In this document: positions 36,792 to 46,953 of the stretch, in pieces
How positions within the stretch are numbered: position 1 is the first letter of the stretch
How the letters are laid out: every line of letters starts with the position of its first letter
Assembly (NCBI RefSeq): GCF_900163565.1
Contig: NZ_FUHU01000020.1
Coordinates: 1-64,000, forward strand
Length of the DNA stretch: 64,000 nt
Direction of reading: 5' to 3'
From: Agrococcus casei LMG 22410
GTDB taxonomy: Bacteria > Actinomycetota > Actinomycetes > Actinomycetales > Microbacteriaceae
Notes under the pieces: model-generated
Databases searched by the model: none
What the model saw: the letters and a program-made list of their open reading frames with translations, nothing else
Told to the model about the DNA's origin: nothing
Position numbers and translations under genes: made by a program

Positions 36792-37591
36792 ACAAGCCTC
36801 TTTCGCAGCAGGTTCGACATGATCTCGATCAGAATGACAACCACGAGAATCTCGAGGATGATCACCGAGACGTCGCCGTAGGCGTAGAACGCACGACGCT
36901 CGTCGAGAATGCGGCCGATACCGCCCGCACCGACGATGCCGAGGATCGCCGAAATGCGCACGTTGAGCTCGAGTGTGTACAGCCACTGGTTCGCGAACAG
37001 CGGCCACGTCTGCGGCAGTGCGGTGACGCGGTTGATCTGCAGCTGCGTGCCGCCAGCCGCGTGACCGGCTTCCATGTAGCCGTGGTCAGACGAGTCGATT
37101 GCCTCAGAGACGAGCTTCACGACGATGCCGATGTTGAACAGGAACAGCGTGAGCACTCCGGGCAGAGCGCCGACGCCGACCATCGCAACCAGCACAGTCG
37201 CGAAAACGAGGTCGGGGACCGAACGCACAATGTTGACGAGCGTGCGCACAGTGATGCGGGTCCACGAGTTGGGGTTCGTCGGCGAAGCGGCCCAGAGGGT
37301 GATCGGAACAGAGACGATGGCGGATGCGACGGCACCGACGAGCGCCATCTGCAGGGTCTCAAGCATGGGCGCCCAGGTGCGCGGCAGGAACGCGAAGTTC
37401 GGCTGCAGCAGCTGCAGCATCTTGCCGGCTCCGTTGCGCCAGTTGCGCACGATCGCGCCCACGTCGAGGTCGATGCCGCCGATGGCCGGAATGCACGTGG
37501 CGACCGTGAACGCGACGAAGGCAGCGACGATCAGCGCGGTGCGAAACCGGTTCGTCGGGCGCGCTGGAACCGCTAGCTCACCCGTCGTCAT
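36788..37591 (-). CDS. phnE: PhnE-like ABC transporter permease, first subunit
   Basis: 267 residues. About six TM helices. The coupling loop reads [20 protein letters not shown] and the conserved segment [18 protein letters not shown] matches PhnE. ATGA overlaps join it to phnC upstream and to the second phnE downstream, so the transporter subunits are translated as a chain. Confidence 0.9.
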   Translation of the reverse strand: MTTGELAVPARPTNRFRTALIVAAFVAFTVATCIPAIGGIDLDVGAIVRNWRNGAGKMLQLLQPNFAFLPRTWAPMLETLQMALVGAVASAIVSVPITLWAASPTNPNSWTRITVRTLVNIVRSVPDLVFATVLVAMVGVGALPGVLTLFLFNIGIVVKLVSEAIDSSDHGYMEAGHAAGGTQLQINRVTALPQTWPLFANQWLYTLELNVRISAILGIVGAGGIGRILDERRAFYAYGDVSVIILEILVVVILIEIMSNLLRKRLV

Positions 37592-38415
37592 GCCCGCGCA
37601 TCCAGGGTGTCGTCCGACTGAATGGGCCGGCCGTAGATCTGCTCGAAGTCGGCGTCGGTCGCCGCGCCCGCAGGCCCGTCGTAGACGACAGCGCCGTCGC
37701 GCAGGCCGATCATGCGCGTCGTGTACTGACGAGCGAGATCCATGAGGTGGATGTTGATGAGCACTGTGAGGCCGCGCTCGCCGTTGATGCGACGCAGGTC
37801 GCGCATCACACCGTGAGCCGTGGGCGGGTCCAGGCTCGCGACAGGCTCGTCAGCGAGCATGATGCTGGGCTGCTGCGTCAGTGCGCGGGCGATCGCCACA
37901 CGCTGCTTCTGCCCGCCCGACAACGCGTTCGCACGCGCCCAGACCTTCTCGAGCATCCCGACCGAGTCGAGGGCGCGCAGAGCCAGCTCGCGGTCGGCCT
38001 TGGTCGGCAGTCCCAGCAGGGTGCGAAACGGTGAGGAGTGCGCGAAGCGGCCGACGAGCACGTTGTGGAAGACGTCGGTGCGTTCGGCAAGGTTGAAGCC
38101 CTGGAAGATCATGCCGATGTGGCCGCGCGCTTCGCGCAGGCGGCGTCCGCTCAGGCCAGTGATCTCGTGGGGTCCGACGGTCACGGTGCCGTCGGTGGCC
38201 TGCACGAGGCCGTTGATGGTGCGGATTAGCGTTGACTTGCCCGAGCCTGAAAGACCGACGATCGACACCATTTCGCCCGGCTCGATGCGCAGCGACACGT
38301 CTTGCAGCGCTTTCGTTCCGTTCGGGTAGGTGACCGAGACGCTCTTCAGCTCTACGGGCCACGACGTGGAGGCCGGAATGTCTCCGGCCTCCACGCGGCG
38401 TGCATCAGTGTGCAT
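37588..38415 (-). CDS. phnC: Phosphonate-type ABC transporter ATP-binding protein
   Basis: 275 residues from [20 protein letters not shown], with AGGAG nine bases upstream. The ATPase motifs are complete: Walker [11 protein letters not shown]-loop MIFQGFNL, signature [15 protein letters not shown] and Walker [14 protein letters not shown], with the H-loop in [13 protein letters not shown]. LINIHxxDLA is characteristic of PhnC. It powers import through the two PhnE subunits. Confidence 0.93.
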   Translation of the reverse strand: MHTDARRVEAGDIPASTSWPVELKSVSVTYPNGTKALQDVSLRIEPGEMVSIVGLSGSGKSTLIRTINGLVQATDGTVTVGPHEITGLSGRRLREARGHIGMIFQGFNLAERTDVFHNVLVGRFAHSSPFRTLLGLPTKADRELALRALDSVGMLEKVWARANALSGGQKQRVAIARALTQQPSIMLADEPVASLDPPTAHGVMRDLRRINGERGLTVLINIHLMDLARQYTTRMIGLRDGAVVYDGPAGAATDADFEQIYGRPIQSDDTLDARA

Positions 38416-38437
38416 GCGGATGTGCTCCTGGTGTGGG

Positions 38438-39445
38438 TCAGTTCGAGAAGAGCGCGAGGATCTCGCCGTAGCGGGTGATCTCGTCCTCTGCGGTCTCGCT
38501 GGTCCAGTCGGAGAGACCGACAAGGTTGAACATCACGTCGGCGGCCTCGTCTGACGAGTCGGCGTAGTCGTCCATGAGGGTGGTGAGCTGCTCGGTGAGG
38601 TCAGCAGGCAGTGACGACGACACTGCAACGCCGCCGTTCGGGATCATCTCGGTGTAGGCGAAGGCGACGACCTTTTCGGCCACGTCAGGTGCCTCTTCGG
38701 TCACCGTGGTGCGTGCGTCCCAGTAGGCGAAGCTGACTTCGGCGTCACCGTTGTAGACCGAGAGCACAGCGTTGTTGTTGCCCTCGACCGGCACCTGCGT
38801 GATGTCGGCGTCGGTGTCGATGCCCGCATCCTGCATGGCGACGACGGGGTACTGGTAGCCCGCCGGCGATGTGGCGGCCTGCAGCGCGACCTTGGTGCCA
38901 CTGTCGATGTTCGAGAAGGCGTCGAGACCTGCGGGGCCCTCGCCCATCGAGGTCTCGCCGGGCTCGATACCGTTGCAGAACGACAGCTCGATGTCGCTGG
39001 CGGCGTAGTTCGCCATGACGGGCTCGTCGTCGCAGTACTTGTCGGGGTTGTTCGTGTAGGCGACAGCCGAGTACGCGGTGGCACCGAAGCGCACGTCACG
39101 CAGGATCAGCTCTGCGCCGAACTGCTCGGTCGCGTTGTAGAGCGAGCCTGCGTCAGTGATGACGACCTGCGCCTGGTCTGCTCCGAGCGCCTCGACGGTT
39201 GCCGCGTAGTCGTTGGCGACGACGCCGTTGACCTCGATGCCGAGGTTCTCTGAGAGGTAGGCGGTCAGCGGGTCGAGCGCTTCGGCGAGGTCTTCGCCCT
39301 CGACCGAGGGAACGAGTGAGATGGTGATCGAGTCGGGCCAGTCGCCTGACTCGCCAGAGTCGGAGCCGCCGGTGTCGCCGCTGCAGCCAGCGAGTGCAAG
39401 TGAGGCGACCACGAGGGTGCTGGTCGCGATGAGTGGTTTGCGCAT
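38438..39445 (-). CDS. phnD: Phosphonate/phosphate/phosphite-binding lipoprotein PhnD-like
   Basis: 335 residues. Signal peptide [20 protein letters not shown] with lipobox LAGC. The mature part is a type II periplasmic-binding fold: [60 protein letters not shown] and later [12 protein letters not shown] follow the PhnD pattern. It differs from E. coli PhnD in pocket residues too far to name the ligand by eye. It captures the substrate outside the membrane for PhnCEE. Confidence 0.9.
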   Translation of the reverse strand: MRKPLIATSTLVVASLALAGCSGDTGGSDSGESGDWPDSITISLVPSVEGEDLAEALDPLTAYLSENLGIEVNGVVANDYAATVEALGADQAQVVITDAGSLYNATEQFGAELILRDVRFGATAYSAVAYTNNPDKYCDDEPVMANYAASDIELSFCNGIEPGETSMGEGPAGLDAFSNIDSGTKVALQAATSPAGYQYPVVAMQDAGIDTDADITQVPVEGNNNAVLSVYNGDAEVSFAYWDARTTVTEEAPDVAEKVVAFAYTEMIPNGGVAVSSSLPADLTEQLTTLMDDYADSSDEAADVMFNLVGLSDWTSETAEDEITRYGEILALFSN

Positions 39446-39454
39446 TCTCGGGAG

Positions 39455-40156
39455 TTACCTTTCGAGGCGGGGGGATGCGCCTTCTGGCGCTGGGGTGCTG
39501 GATGCCGCGGATGCGGCCCAGGCTTCGATATCGGGGCGAAGCTCGGCGATCGTCTGCCCGCGCATCGTGACCGATTCGGGTGACGTCGAGGCTGTCGCGC
39601 CGACAAGTGCTGTGTCCGCTCCGAGGGCGACGGCCGGAGCCAGGTCGAACTCGAAGATGTCGCCGATCGCGAGCACGGGCCCGTCTTCAAGGGCGAGTCG
39701 GATGATCGGAGTGAGTCCCGCAGGCTTGCCGACAGCAAAGTGCACCGCGTCGAAGCGCTCTCGGACGCCCCACGAGTCGAGCACGCGGTACACGCCGGCT
39801 GCGGGTGCGTTGGTCGCGAGCACCAGGCGTGCGTGCCTGCCGAGACTCTCGAGAATCTCGTCGATGCCCTCGACAGCGCTGACCGGCGCCTCGGGGGTTC
39901 CGAGCACGTCGCGGCTGCGAGCGTAGGCGTCGCTGAGCGCTGCTGCTTCGACGCCGTCGGCTGCTGCAAGCGAGCCGACCACGTCGTAGCCGTCGCGGTA
40001 CCCGCCGCCGCCGGCGTCGTACTCGGCCAGTGCCGTCTCGACGCGCTCGAGGTACTGCGCTCCGGCAAGGGGTGCGGCGCATTCGGCGTAGGCCATGACA
40101 GGGCCGTGGCCGATGGCAAGCGTGCCATCGAAGTCGAAGACGATGGTGGCGGTCAC
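39455..40156 (-). CDS. HAD family hydrolase, first gene of the phn-like operon
   Basis: 233 residues from a GTG with AAGGAG five bases upstream. HAD motifs: I VFDFDGTLAIGHG, II VLATNAP, III around GKPAGLTP and IV LAIGDIFEFDLAPA, with a helical C1 cap between I and II. Motif I is DFDGT, unlike the PhnX phosphonatase form, and no cap lysine signature of PhnX is evident. A phosphate monoesterase acting on the imported compound or its product is therefore more likely than a C-P hydrolase. It ends nine bases before phnD, firmly in the operon. Confidence 0.88.
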   Translation of the reverse strand: MTATIVFDFDGTLAIGHGPVMAYAECAAPLAGAQYLERVETALAEYDAGGGGYRDGYDVVGSLAAADGVEAAALSDAYARSRDVLGTPEAPVSAVEGIDEILESLGRHARLVLATNAPAAGVYRVLDSWGVRERFDAVHFAVGKPAGLTPIIRLALEDGPVLAIGDIFEFDLAPAVALGADTALVGATASTSPESVTMRGQTIAELRPDIEAWAASAASSTPAPEGASPRLER

Positions 40157-40189
40157 TCAGGCTCCTTCTGTGCGCTCGAAGCGCGTTTC

Positions 40190-40226
40190 GGACGATGCGT
40201 CCAGAGTATCTCGTCAAAGTGGACGA
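40190..40226. promoter_or_regulatory. Two inverted repeats before the HAD-phn operon
   Basis: GGACG-ATG-CGTCC (40190-40202) and TCGTC-N6-GACGA (40211-40226) are perfect 5-bp inverted repeats about 34 and 55 bases upstream of the operon start. Their shared GACG half-sites make them candidate operators for the RpiR regulator encoded at the end of the operon. Confidence 0.45.
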
Positions 40227-40253
40227 AATGTCTACAGAAGGATGAACACTCGG

Positions 40254-40886
40254 TTACGAGTCGTTGGACGCCGCGTTCCACCGAAGCCGCGGCTCACTGA
40301 CGAACTCTTCGAGCACCGGCCCAGTCTCGCCCTGTATCGGAAACACGGTCACCAGCCGCATGCCGCATCCGTCGTCGACACCGTAGACGAGGGCGGTGGC
40401 GGATGCGCCGGCCGAGCGCACCAGAACGGCACGCGTCTGCAGACTGGCAGTGTGCGCATCGCCGACCCGCACATCGGCCCATGTGACCGCGTGCGCATCG
40501 GGATCGACCAGCACCGGCATGACCGCGTCGGTCACGCGTCTCAAGAGCGTGGACGCGCGGCTCTCGTCGAAGTGAAAAGCGTCAGTCGGCAGGCCGAGAG
40601 CAGCGGTGAGCTGACCGTCGACCCAGCGATCGCGCTTGAGGCCGTACGGCGTCTCGACGGTCGAGAACCAGTAGCCGTAGACATGTAGCAGGCCCGCGTT
40701 GCCGACCGGCCACTCGGCAGTGATTCCGGCCGCAGCATGCAGCGCGTCGAACAGCGTCTCGTCGATGACGGGGGAGTTCGTGTTCTCGTCGATGACCGTC
40801 GACAGCGCCCAGGCGTCGAGCAGTCCTGCGGCGGCATCATCGCGGATGGCCGCAAGGGCGGAGGCCAGTGACGGAAGAGTGCTCAC
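40254..40886 (-). CDS. Hypothetical protein
   Basis: 210 residues if the GTG at 40886 is used (a TTG at 40895 is also in frame). It is soluble, without signal peptide or TM helix. Recognisable stretches are WPVGNAGLLHVYGYWFSTVE, TPYGLKRDRWVDGQLTAALG and VYGVDDGCGMRLVTVFPI. Codon bias is that of a genuine gene. I do not recognise the family. It is encoded on the same strand as, and 97 bases before, the HAD gene, so it could be read into the phn operon. Confidence 0.7.
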   Translation of the reverse strand: MSTLPSLASALAAIRDDAAAGLLDAWALSTVIDENTNSPVIDETLFDALHAAAGITAEWPVGNAGLLHVYGYWFSTVETPYGLKRDRWVDGQLTAALGLPTDAFHFDESRASTLLRRVTDAVMPVLVDPDAHAVTWADVRVGDAHTASLQTRAVLVRSAGASATALVYGVDDGCGMRLVTVFPIQGETGPVLEEFVSEPRLRWNAASNDS

Positions 40887-40919
40887 AGACCGCAAGCGTA
40901 CGGGACGCGACTCGGTGGC

Positions 40920-42053
40920 TCAGCCAGCCGGCGCAAAGACCGTGGTCGTCCACGAAGCCGGGTCGAACACGACGAGCCAGCCGTCGACCACGTGCACTTC
41001 AGAGCCGGATGGGCCGAGCTGCGCGAGCTCGTCGCCGTCGGCACCCAGCAGCACAACGGCGTCGCCTGTGTCGACCGCGAGCGCCTGCCCGCCTGCGCTG
41101 ACCGCGAGTGCGGCAGAGCCGGGCTCGGCTGCGTCGTCGCCGTGGAACTCGATGCCGTCGCGGTCGACCGTTGCGACTGCACTGCCCGCAGCTGTCACGG
41201 CCACTGCGTCGTCAAGCATGTAGTCGGCGCTGGTGAAGAGTGCTCCGGCAGGCGCCGGCGGCACATCCTCGGTCTGCTCGATCAGGCGCACCTCGTTGCC
41301 GTCGAGCGCGTACAGGGCGCCGACCGGATCGGGAGCCTCTGACGCCGTCGGATCCTGCAGCACGTATCCGTCGCTCAGCCAGGTGATGCGCAGCGTTCCG
41401 AGTTCAGCGTTCTCAGCAGTGACCTCGCCGCGCTCTGCCGTCAGCACCGTGAAGCTCGTCTCGCCCGCGCATCCGACGTGCCCGTCGAGCAGCGTGCACT
41501 GGCGCTGGCCGGGGAACGCCCCGCTCCACGCCGGCCTGTCGGGGCTCGCATGGACGCCGACCCTGGTCTCGCTGCCGGTCGCGTACTGGACGATCCAGCC
41601 GTGCTCAGTCTCGCCGAGCACCGACAGGCTCTCGATGACTCCGTCGGCGTCGAGCAGGGGAGCGGCATCGCCCGTCGCGATGTCAGCCAGCTCGATGTGC
41701 GAGCCGTCAGGGCCGAGGCTCGCGACCGCGACCTGGCCGCCGGGGGCCTCGCCGCAGAGCGCGTCGTCGAGGGTCCAGACCTCGTCGCCCGTTGCAGTGT
41801 CGATCGCACGCACCGAGACCTGCCCGTTCTCAGCCTGCACCTGGTCGACGAAGACGCCGTCAGCGACTCCGCACACGCGGCCGGCCGCGTCGAACGTCTC
41901 GGAGACGCCCGCCGAGTAGCCGTCGTCGAGCCAGAGGCCTGCGTCGCCCGACACCGTGTACTCATGCGCGGGCTCTGTGCTGCAGGCAGTGAGCGCGAGC
42001 ACCGCGGCACCGAGCAGGGCCGCAGCAGACAGGGGGCGGGTGAGGGTGCGCAT
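40920..42053 (-). CDS. Beta-propeller-like lipoprotein (paralogue 1)
   Basis: 377 residues from MRTLTRPLSAAALLGAAVLA; lipobox LTAC at about residue 24. The mature part consists of repeated short beta-strand units (VCGVADGVFVDQVQAENGQV, VRAIDTATGDEVWTLDD, LADIATGDAAPLLDADGVI, LSDGYVLQDP) like PQQ/WD-type propellers. The pattern WLDDGYSAGVSETFDAAGRV-CG is shared with the protein at 56470-57573, so the two are paralogues. It is probably a surface-exposed binding or scaffold protein. It is divergent from mgtE. Confidence 0.78.
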   Translation of the reverse strand: MRTLTRPLSAAALLGAAVLALTACSTEPAHEYTVSGDAGLWLDDGYSAGVSETFDAAGRVCGVADGVFVDQVQAENGQVSVRAIDTATGDEVWTLDDALCGEAPGGQVAVASLGPDGSHIELADIATGDAAPLLDADGVIESLSVLGETEHGWIVQYATGSETRVGVHASPDRPAWSGAFPGQRQCTLLDGHVGCAGETSFTVLTAERGEVTAENAELGTLRITWLSDGYVLQDPTASEAPDPVGALYALDGNEVRLIEQTEDVPPAPAGALFTSADYMLDDAVAVTAAGSAVATVDRDGIEFHGDDAAEPGSAALAVSAGGQALAVDTGDAVVLLGADGDELAQLGPSGSEVHVVDGWLVVFDPASWTTTVFAPAG

Positions 42054-42114
42054 GCATACGATCATCGCGCACGGCGCTGTGCAGATGCCGCGTGCGCCTA
42101 GAGTTGGGAGCGCC

Positions 42115-43458
42115 ATGTCTGATCCCCAGTTCTTCGAGAAGACGCCGACCGAGAGCCTCGTCATCGGCGATCTGAGCGAGGCCACGGTGCAGCTCGGCGC
42201 ACTCAGCACACACGAGACCGCCGACCTGCTCGAACGCGTGTCGACCCGTCGCGCCGCGGTGCTGTTCAGGCTGCTGGGCAAAGACCAGGCGGCCGCCGTG
42301 TTCGACGCGCTCGAGCCGCCCATCCAGGCCGACCTGATCACGAGCCTTTGCGAAGACGAGGTCGGCACGCTGTTCGAGAGCCTCGACCCCGACGACCGCG
42401 CGAAGCTCGTCGACGAGGTGCCCGCAGCCGTGGCGACGAGGCTGATCTCGGGGCTCTCTGCAGAAGAGCGCAGCCACACCAACGCGGTGCTCGGGTATCC
42501 CGCCGGCACCATCGGACGCCGCATGTCGCCGCACTTCGTGAGCGTGCATCCGCATGACACCGCCGAGACCGCGCTCGCGAAGGCACGCGCCCTCGACGAC
42601 ACGGCCGAGACGGTCTACACGATGCTCGTCACCGACACCGGGCGCACACTCGCGGGGGTCGTCAGCCTGCGCGAAGTGCTCATGAGCGACCCCTCGGTGC
42701 CGATCGCCGACCTCATGCAGGAGGCCGACTCGGTGCGAGCGACCGACGATGCCGAAGCCGCCGCGCTGGCACTGGTCGACCGCGCGCACCTGCTGGTGCC
42801 GGTCACCGACAGCGAGCATCACGTGCTGGGCATCCTCACACTCGACGACGCCGCCCAGATTCTTCGCGACGAAGCCGACGAGGACGCCGCCCGAGCCGGC
42901 GGCGCCGAGCCGCTGCGACGCCCGTACCTCTCGACATCGGTGCTGCGCATCGCGCGCTCGCGAGTGGTGTGGCTGCTGGTGCTCGCGGTCTCAGGCCTGC
43001 TCACGGTGCAGGTGCTCGAGATCTTCGAGACGACGCTCGAGCAGGCGGTCGTGCTGGCCATGTTCATCCCGCTCCTGACCGGGATCGGCGGCAACACGGG
43101 GTCGCAGGCGGCGAGCACGGTCACGCGAGCGCTCGCGGTCGGCGACGTTCGGACGCGGGATGTGGGGCTCGTCCTGCTGCGCGAAGTGCGAGTCGGTCTG
43201 GTGCTCGGGGTGCTGATGGGCGCCCTCGGCTTCGTGCTGGCCACGCTCGTCTACGACATGCCCACGGGCGTCGTGATCGGCCTCACGATCGTCTGCATCT
43301 GCGCGATGGCCGCTTCCGTCGGCGGCGCGATGCCCCTGCTGGCCAAAGCCATCAAGGTCGACCCGGCGGTGTTCTCGACGCCGTTCATCACGACCTTCTG
43401 CGATGCGACGGGCCTCATCATCTACTTCAGCATCGCGAAGGCAGTGCTCGGAATCTGA
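42115..43458 (+). CDS. mgtE: Magnesium transporter MgtE
   Basis: 447 residues from ATG 42115, with GGGAG five bases upstream. MgtE_N helical superhelix (about 15-115), two CBS domains (about 120-245) and five TM helices (about 275-445). The pore signature GIGGNTGSQAAS and the TM segment VGGAMPLLAKAIKVDPAVFS are intact. It is a gated Mg2+ channel closed by Mg2+ binding to the N-terminal domains. No M-box-like leader is visible in the 61-bp space upstream. Confidence 0.94.
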   Translation: MSDPQFFEKTPTESLVIGDLSEATVQLGALSTHETADLLERVSTRRAAVLFRLLGKDQAAAVFDALEPPIQADLITSLCEDEVGTLFESLDPDDRAKLVDEVPAAVATRLISGLSAEERSHTNAVLGYPAGTIGRRMSPHFVSVHPHDTAETALAKARALDDTAETVYTMLVTDTGRTLAGVVSLREVLMSDPSVPIADLMQEADSVRATDDAEAAALALVDRAHLLVPVTDSEHHVLGILTLDDAAQILRDEADEDAARAGGAEPLRRPYLSTSVLRIARSRVVWLLVLAVSGLLTVQVLEIFETTLEQAVVLAMFIPLLTGIGGNTGSQAASTVTRALAVGDVRTRDVGLVLLREVRVGLVLGVLMGALGFVLATLVYDMPTGVVIGLTIVCICAMAASVGGAMPLLAKAIKVDPAVFSTPFITTFCDATGLIIYFSIAKAVLGI

Positions 43459-43464
43459 CTGGCG

Positions 43465-44415
43465 TCAGCCAGCCTGCTTCAGCCGCAGCAGCCTGGCCTG
43501 GCCGTCTTCGCGCAGCTCGACGAGGGCATCGCGCGCCCCCACGAAGTCAGAGAACGACTTGTGGCCGAGCGACTTCTCGTTGAACACCGGATCCATGCGC
43601 TTCATCTGCTCTTTCACGACGTTGGCGTGCAGCCATTCGTCGTCGGTCTTCTGGGTGAGGATGCGCAGGGCGCGTTCCAGCAGACCGGTCGCCGCGTCGT
43701 CGGGCGAGAGCTCGGGGGCAGCCTCCTCGTCGCCTGAGCTGCCGCCGCTCTTGCGTCGTCTGCGGCGGCTCTTCGCTGCCGGGGCGGCCTCTTCTGCGGC
43801 TGCAGGCTCGCTCGTGTCGGCATCCGTCTCGTCCTGCACGACCACGCGCTCGACTCCGGGCAGCGCGTCGTAGTCGGCGAACTCGTCGCACGCCGCGGCG
43901 AGCGACTTCGAGGTCGAGCCGGCGACGCCGATGCCGACCACGAACTTGCCGAGCCGCTTCGCGCGCTGGGCGAGGGCGATGTAGTCGCTGTCGCCGGCGA
44001 CGATCACGACGTGCGAGACGTCGTCGAGCCTGAAGAGGTCTTCGACCACGTCGACGGCGAGGCGGATGTCGGCGCCGTTCTTCAGCGCGCGCGTGGTCGG
44101 GAAGAGCTGCACGAGGTCGACGGCACGGGCCAGCAGCTGCTCGCGGTACGCGGCGTGGGCGGGCACCGACCAGTCGGCGTAGGCGCGGCTGAGCACGATC
44201 GACCCGTAGCTCGAGGCGTAGTCGATGATCGCGCCGAGGTCGACGGTGGCCTCGCCGAAGCGCGTGCGCACCTTCGACTCGCGCCCGTCGACGGGCAGCG
44301 TGCGCACTTTGTCGCTGTGGAATGCTCCACGACCGTGCAGCTGGTCGTAGCGGGAGATCAGGATGTTGTCGAAGTCGATGTAGACGGCGACGCGCGCTTC
44401 GTTGTCTGAGGCCAT
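43465..44415 (-). CDS. NYN domain protein with C-terminal LOTUS/OST-HTH
   Basis: 316 residues. The PIN-like NYN domain (about 8-185) starts VAVYIDFDNILISRYDQLHG and has the acidic nuclease positions in DFDN, a central DIRLAVDVVEDLF and VVIVAGDSDYIALAQRAK. A linker rich in Ala/Glu and a basic patch (AKSRRRRRKSGGSSGDEE) leads to a C-terminal LOTUS domain (about 245-310) with NEKSLGHKSFSDFVGA. Such proteins are predicted RNases or RNA-binding regulators. The target is unknown. Confidence 0.88.
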   Translation of the reverse strand: MASDNEARVAVYIDFDNILISRYDQLHGRGAFHSDKVRTLPVDGRESKVRTRFGEATVDLGAIIDYASSYGSIVLSRAYADWSVPAHAAYREQLLARAVDLVQLFPTTRALKNGADIRLAVDVVEDLFRLDDVSHVVIVAGDSDYIALAQRAKRLGKFVVGIGVAGSTSKSLAAACDEFADYDALPGVERVVVQDETDADTSEPAAAEEAAPAAKSRRRRRKSGGSSGDEEAAPELSPDDAATGLLERALRILTQKTDDEWLHANVVKEQMKRMDPVFNEKSLGHKSFSDFVGARDALVELREDGQARLLRLKQAG

Positions 44416-44511
44416 GCGACCAGTGTCGCATCTCGCGGCGCTGTGGCTATGCTCGAAACCAGTTCACTTCACACGGATCGTCTGGCGCGTGCCCGCCAGG
44501 AAGGAAACACC

Positions 44512-45576
<1,065 letters not shown>

Positions 45577-45600
45577 TGGTGACAACTTCACAACGTCTCG

Positions 45601-45618
45601 GTGCACACGTCAGTGCAC
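45601..45618. promoter_or_regulatory. Inverted repeat before the sugar-binding lipoprotein gene
   Basis: GTGCAC-N6-GTGCAC, a perfect inverted repeat of two self-complementary hexamers, lies about 52 bases before the start codon and near a weak promoter-like TACGCT (45624). It could be an operator for an internal promoter of the cassette; no cognate regulator is encoded here. Confidence 0.35.
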
Positions 45619-45669
45619 AGGGGTACGCTGAGCATATTGACCGGATGTGTTATTGCAAGGGAGCACGGC

Positions 45670-46935
45670 ATGAAGAGACGAACCGGGATCATCGCGATGG
45701 GCGCTGTTGCGGCCATGGTGCTGAGCGGATGCGCGAGCGGCGGCGAAGGCGAGGGTGAGGGCACCGAAGAGGGTCTTGACACTCGTGGCCCCATCTCGTT
45801 CGCAATGGGCGCGAACGACGCGGGCAAGCTCGAGCCGATCATCGAAGCCTGGAACGCAGAGCACCCTGAAGAAGAGGTCTCGCTCGTCGAGCTTCCGCAG
45901 GAGGCCAACGGCCAGCGCGACCAGCTCGTGCAGTCGCTGCAGGCTGAGAGCGGCGACTACGACGTCATGGCGCTCGACGTCACCTGGACGGCCGAGTTCG
46001 CGGCCAACGGATGGCTGCAGCCCCTCGACGGCGACCTCGCCCTCGACACCTCGGGCCTGCTGCCGGCGACGGTCGACAGCGCGACGTACATGGACACCCT
46101 GTACGCGGCTCCGCAGAACACCAACGCACAGCTGCTGTTCTACCGCACCGACATCGTCGAAGAGGCTCCGACCACATGGGACGAGCTGCTGAGCAGCCGC
46201 GACGCCGCTGACGAAGCCGACATGGACCTGCTGGTCATGCAGCTGCGCAACTACGAGGGCCTCGCCGTGCAGACCACGCAGGCGATCAACTCGTGGGGCG
46301 GCGCAGTCGTCGACACCGACGGCCAGACGCCTGTCGTCGACTCAGAAGAGGCGAAGGCCGGCATCCAGGCACTCGCCGACGCGTACGCCAACGGCGACAT
46401 CCCGAAGGACGCCAACGGCTTCACCGAAGAGCAGACGAACCTCTCGTTCCTCGCCGGCGAGTCGGTGTTCGCCTACAACTGGCCGTACATGTACGACACG
46501 GCGAAGAACGAGCCGACTTCAGAGGTCGGCGACGACTTCGACGTCGCTGCGATCGTCGGCCCCGACGGCCCCGGCGCATCCACGCTCGGCGGCTACAACA
46601 ACGGCATCAACGCCTTCTCCGAGAACAAGGCGACCGCGTTCGACTTCGTGCAGTTCATCCTGTCCGAAGAGAACCAGCGCTCGTTCGCAGAGCAGTCGTT
46701 CCCGCCGGTGCTCGCTTCGATCTACGACGACGAAGAGCTCATCACCGAGTTCCCGTACCTGCCCGCGCTGAAGGATGCGCTCGAGAACGCGCAGCCCCGC
46801 CCCGTGACCCCGTACTACGCGGCGGTCTCGAAGGCGATCGCTGACAACGCGTACGCGGCAATCGTCGAGGGCACGCCTGTCGACCAGGCGGTCGCCGACA
46901 TGTCTGACGCCATCACGGCAAGCACCGGAGAGTAG
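45670..46935 (+). CDS. Sugar-binding lipoprotein (LpqY/MalE type)
   Basis: 421 residues with AAGGGAG six bases upstream. Signal MKRRTGIIAMGAVAAMVLSGC with lipobox LSGC, then a Gly/Glu-rich linker. The fold is a family-1 solute-binding protein: ISFAMGANDAGKLEPIIEAW, DVMALDVTWTAEFAANGWLQ, YAAPQNTNAQLLFYRTDI and the C-terminal TAFDFVQFILSEENQRSFAE. It resembles the trehalose-binding LpqY group more than true MalE; the ligand is inferred to be a glucose disaccharide from the GH65 gene downstream. Confidence 0.88.
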   Translation: MKRRTGIIAMGAVAAMVLSGCASGGEGEGEGTEEGLDTRGPISFAMGANDAGKLEPIIEAWNAEHPEEEVSLVELPQEANGQRDQLVQSLQAESGDYDVMALDVTWTAEFAANGWLQPLDGDLALDTSGLLPATVDSATYMDTLYAAPQNTNAQLLFYRTDIVEEAPTTWDELLSSRDAADEADMDLLVMQLRNYEGLAVQTTQAINSWGGAVVDTDGQTPVVDSEEAKAGIQALADAYANGDIPKDANGFTEEQTNLSFLAGESVFAYNWPYMYDTAKNEPTSEVGDDFDVAAIVGPDGPGASTLGGYNNGINAFSENKATAFDFVQFILSEENQRSFAEQSFPPVLASIYDDEELITEFPYLPALKDALENAQPRPVTPYYAAVSKAIADNAYAAIVEGTPVDQAVADMSDAITASTGE

Positions 46936-46953
46936 CCGAAGGCTCGTCAGACC

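Noticed and set aside
39265-40128. 287-codon frame overlapping phnD start and the HAD gene
   Set aside because: It is out of frame with two strongly supported genes and is Ser/Arg/Pro-rich nonsense.
42054-42114. Possible magnesium riboswitch before mgtE
   Set aside because: The space is 61 bases and also contains the divergent lipoprotein start; no M-box-like helices can be formed.
43459-43476. CTGGC-GTCA-GCCAG hairpin between mgtE and the NYN gene as a terminator
   Set aside because: A five-base stem without a T tract; too weak and overlaps the NYN coding end.
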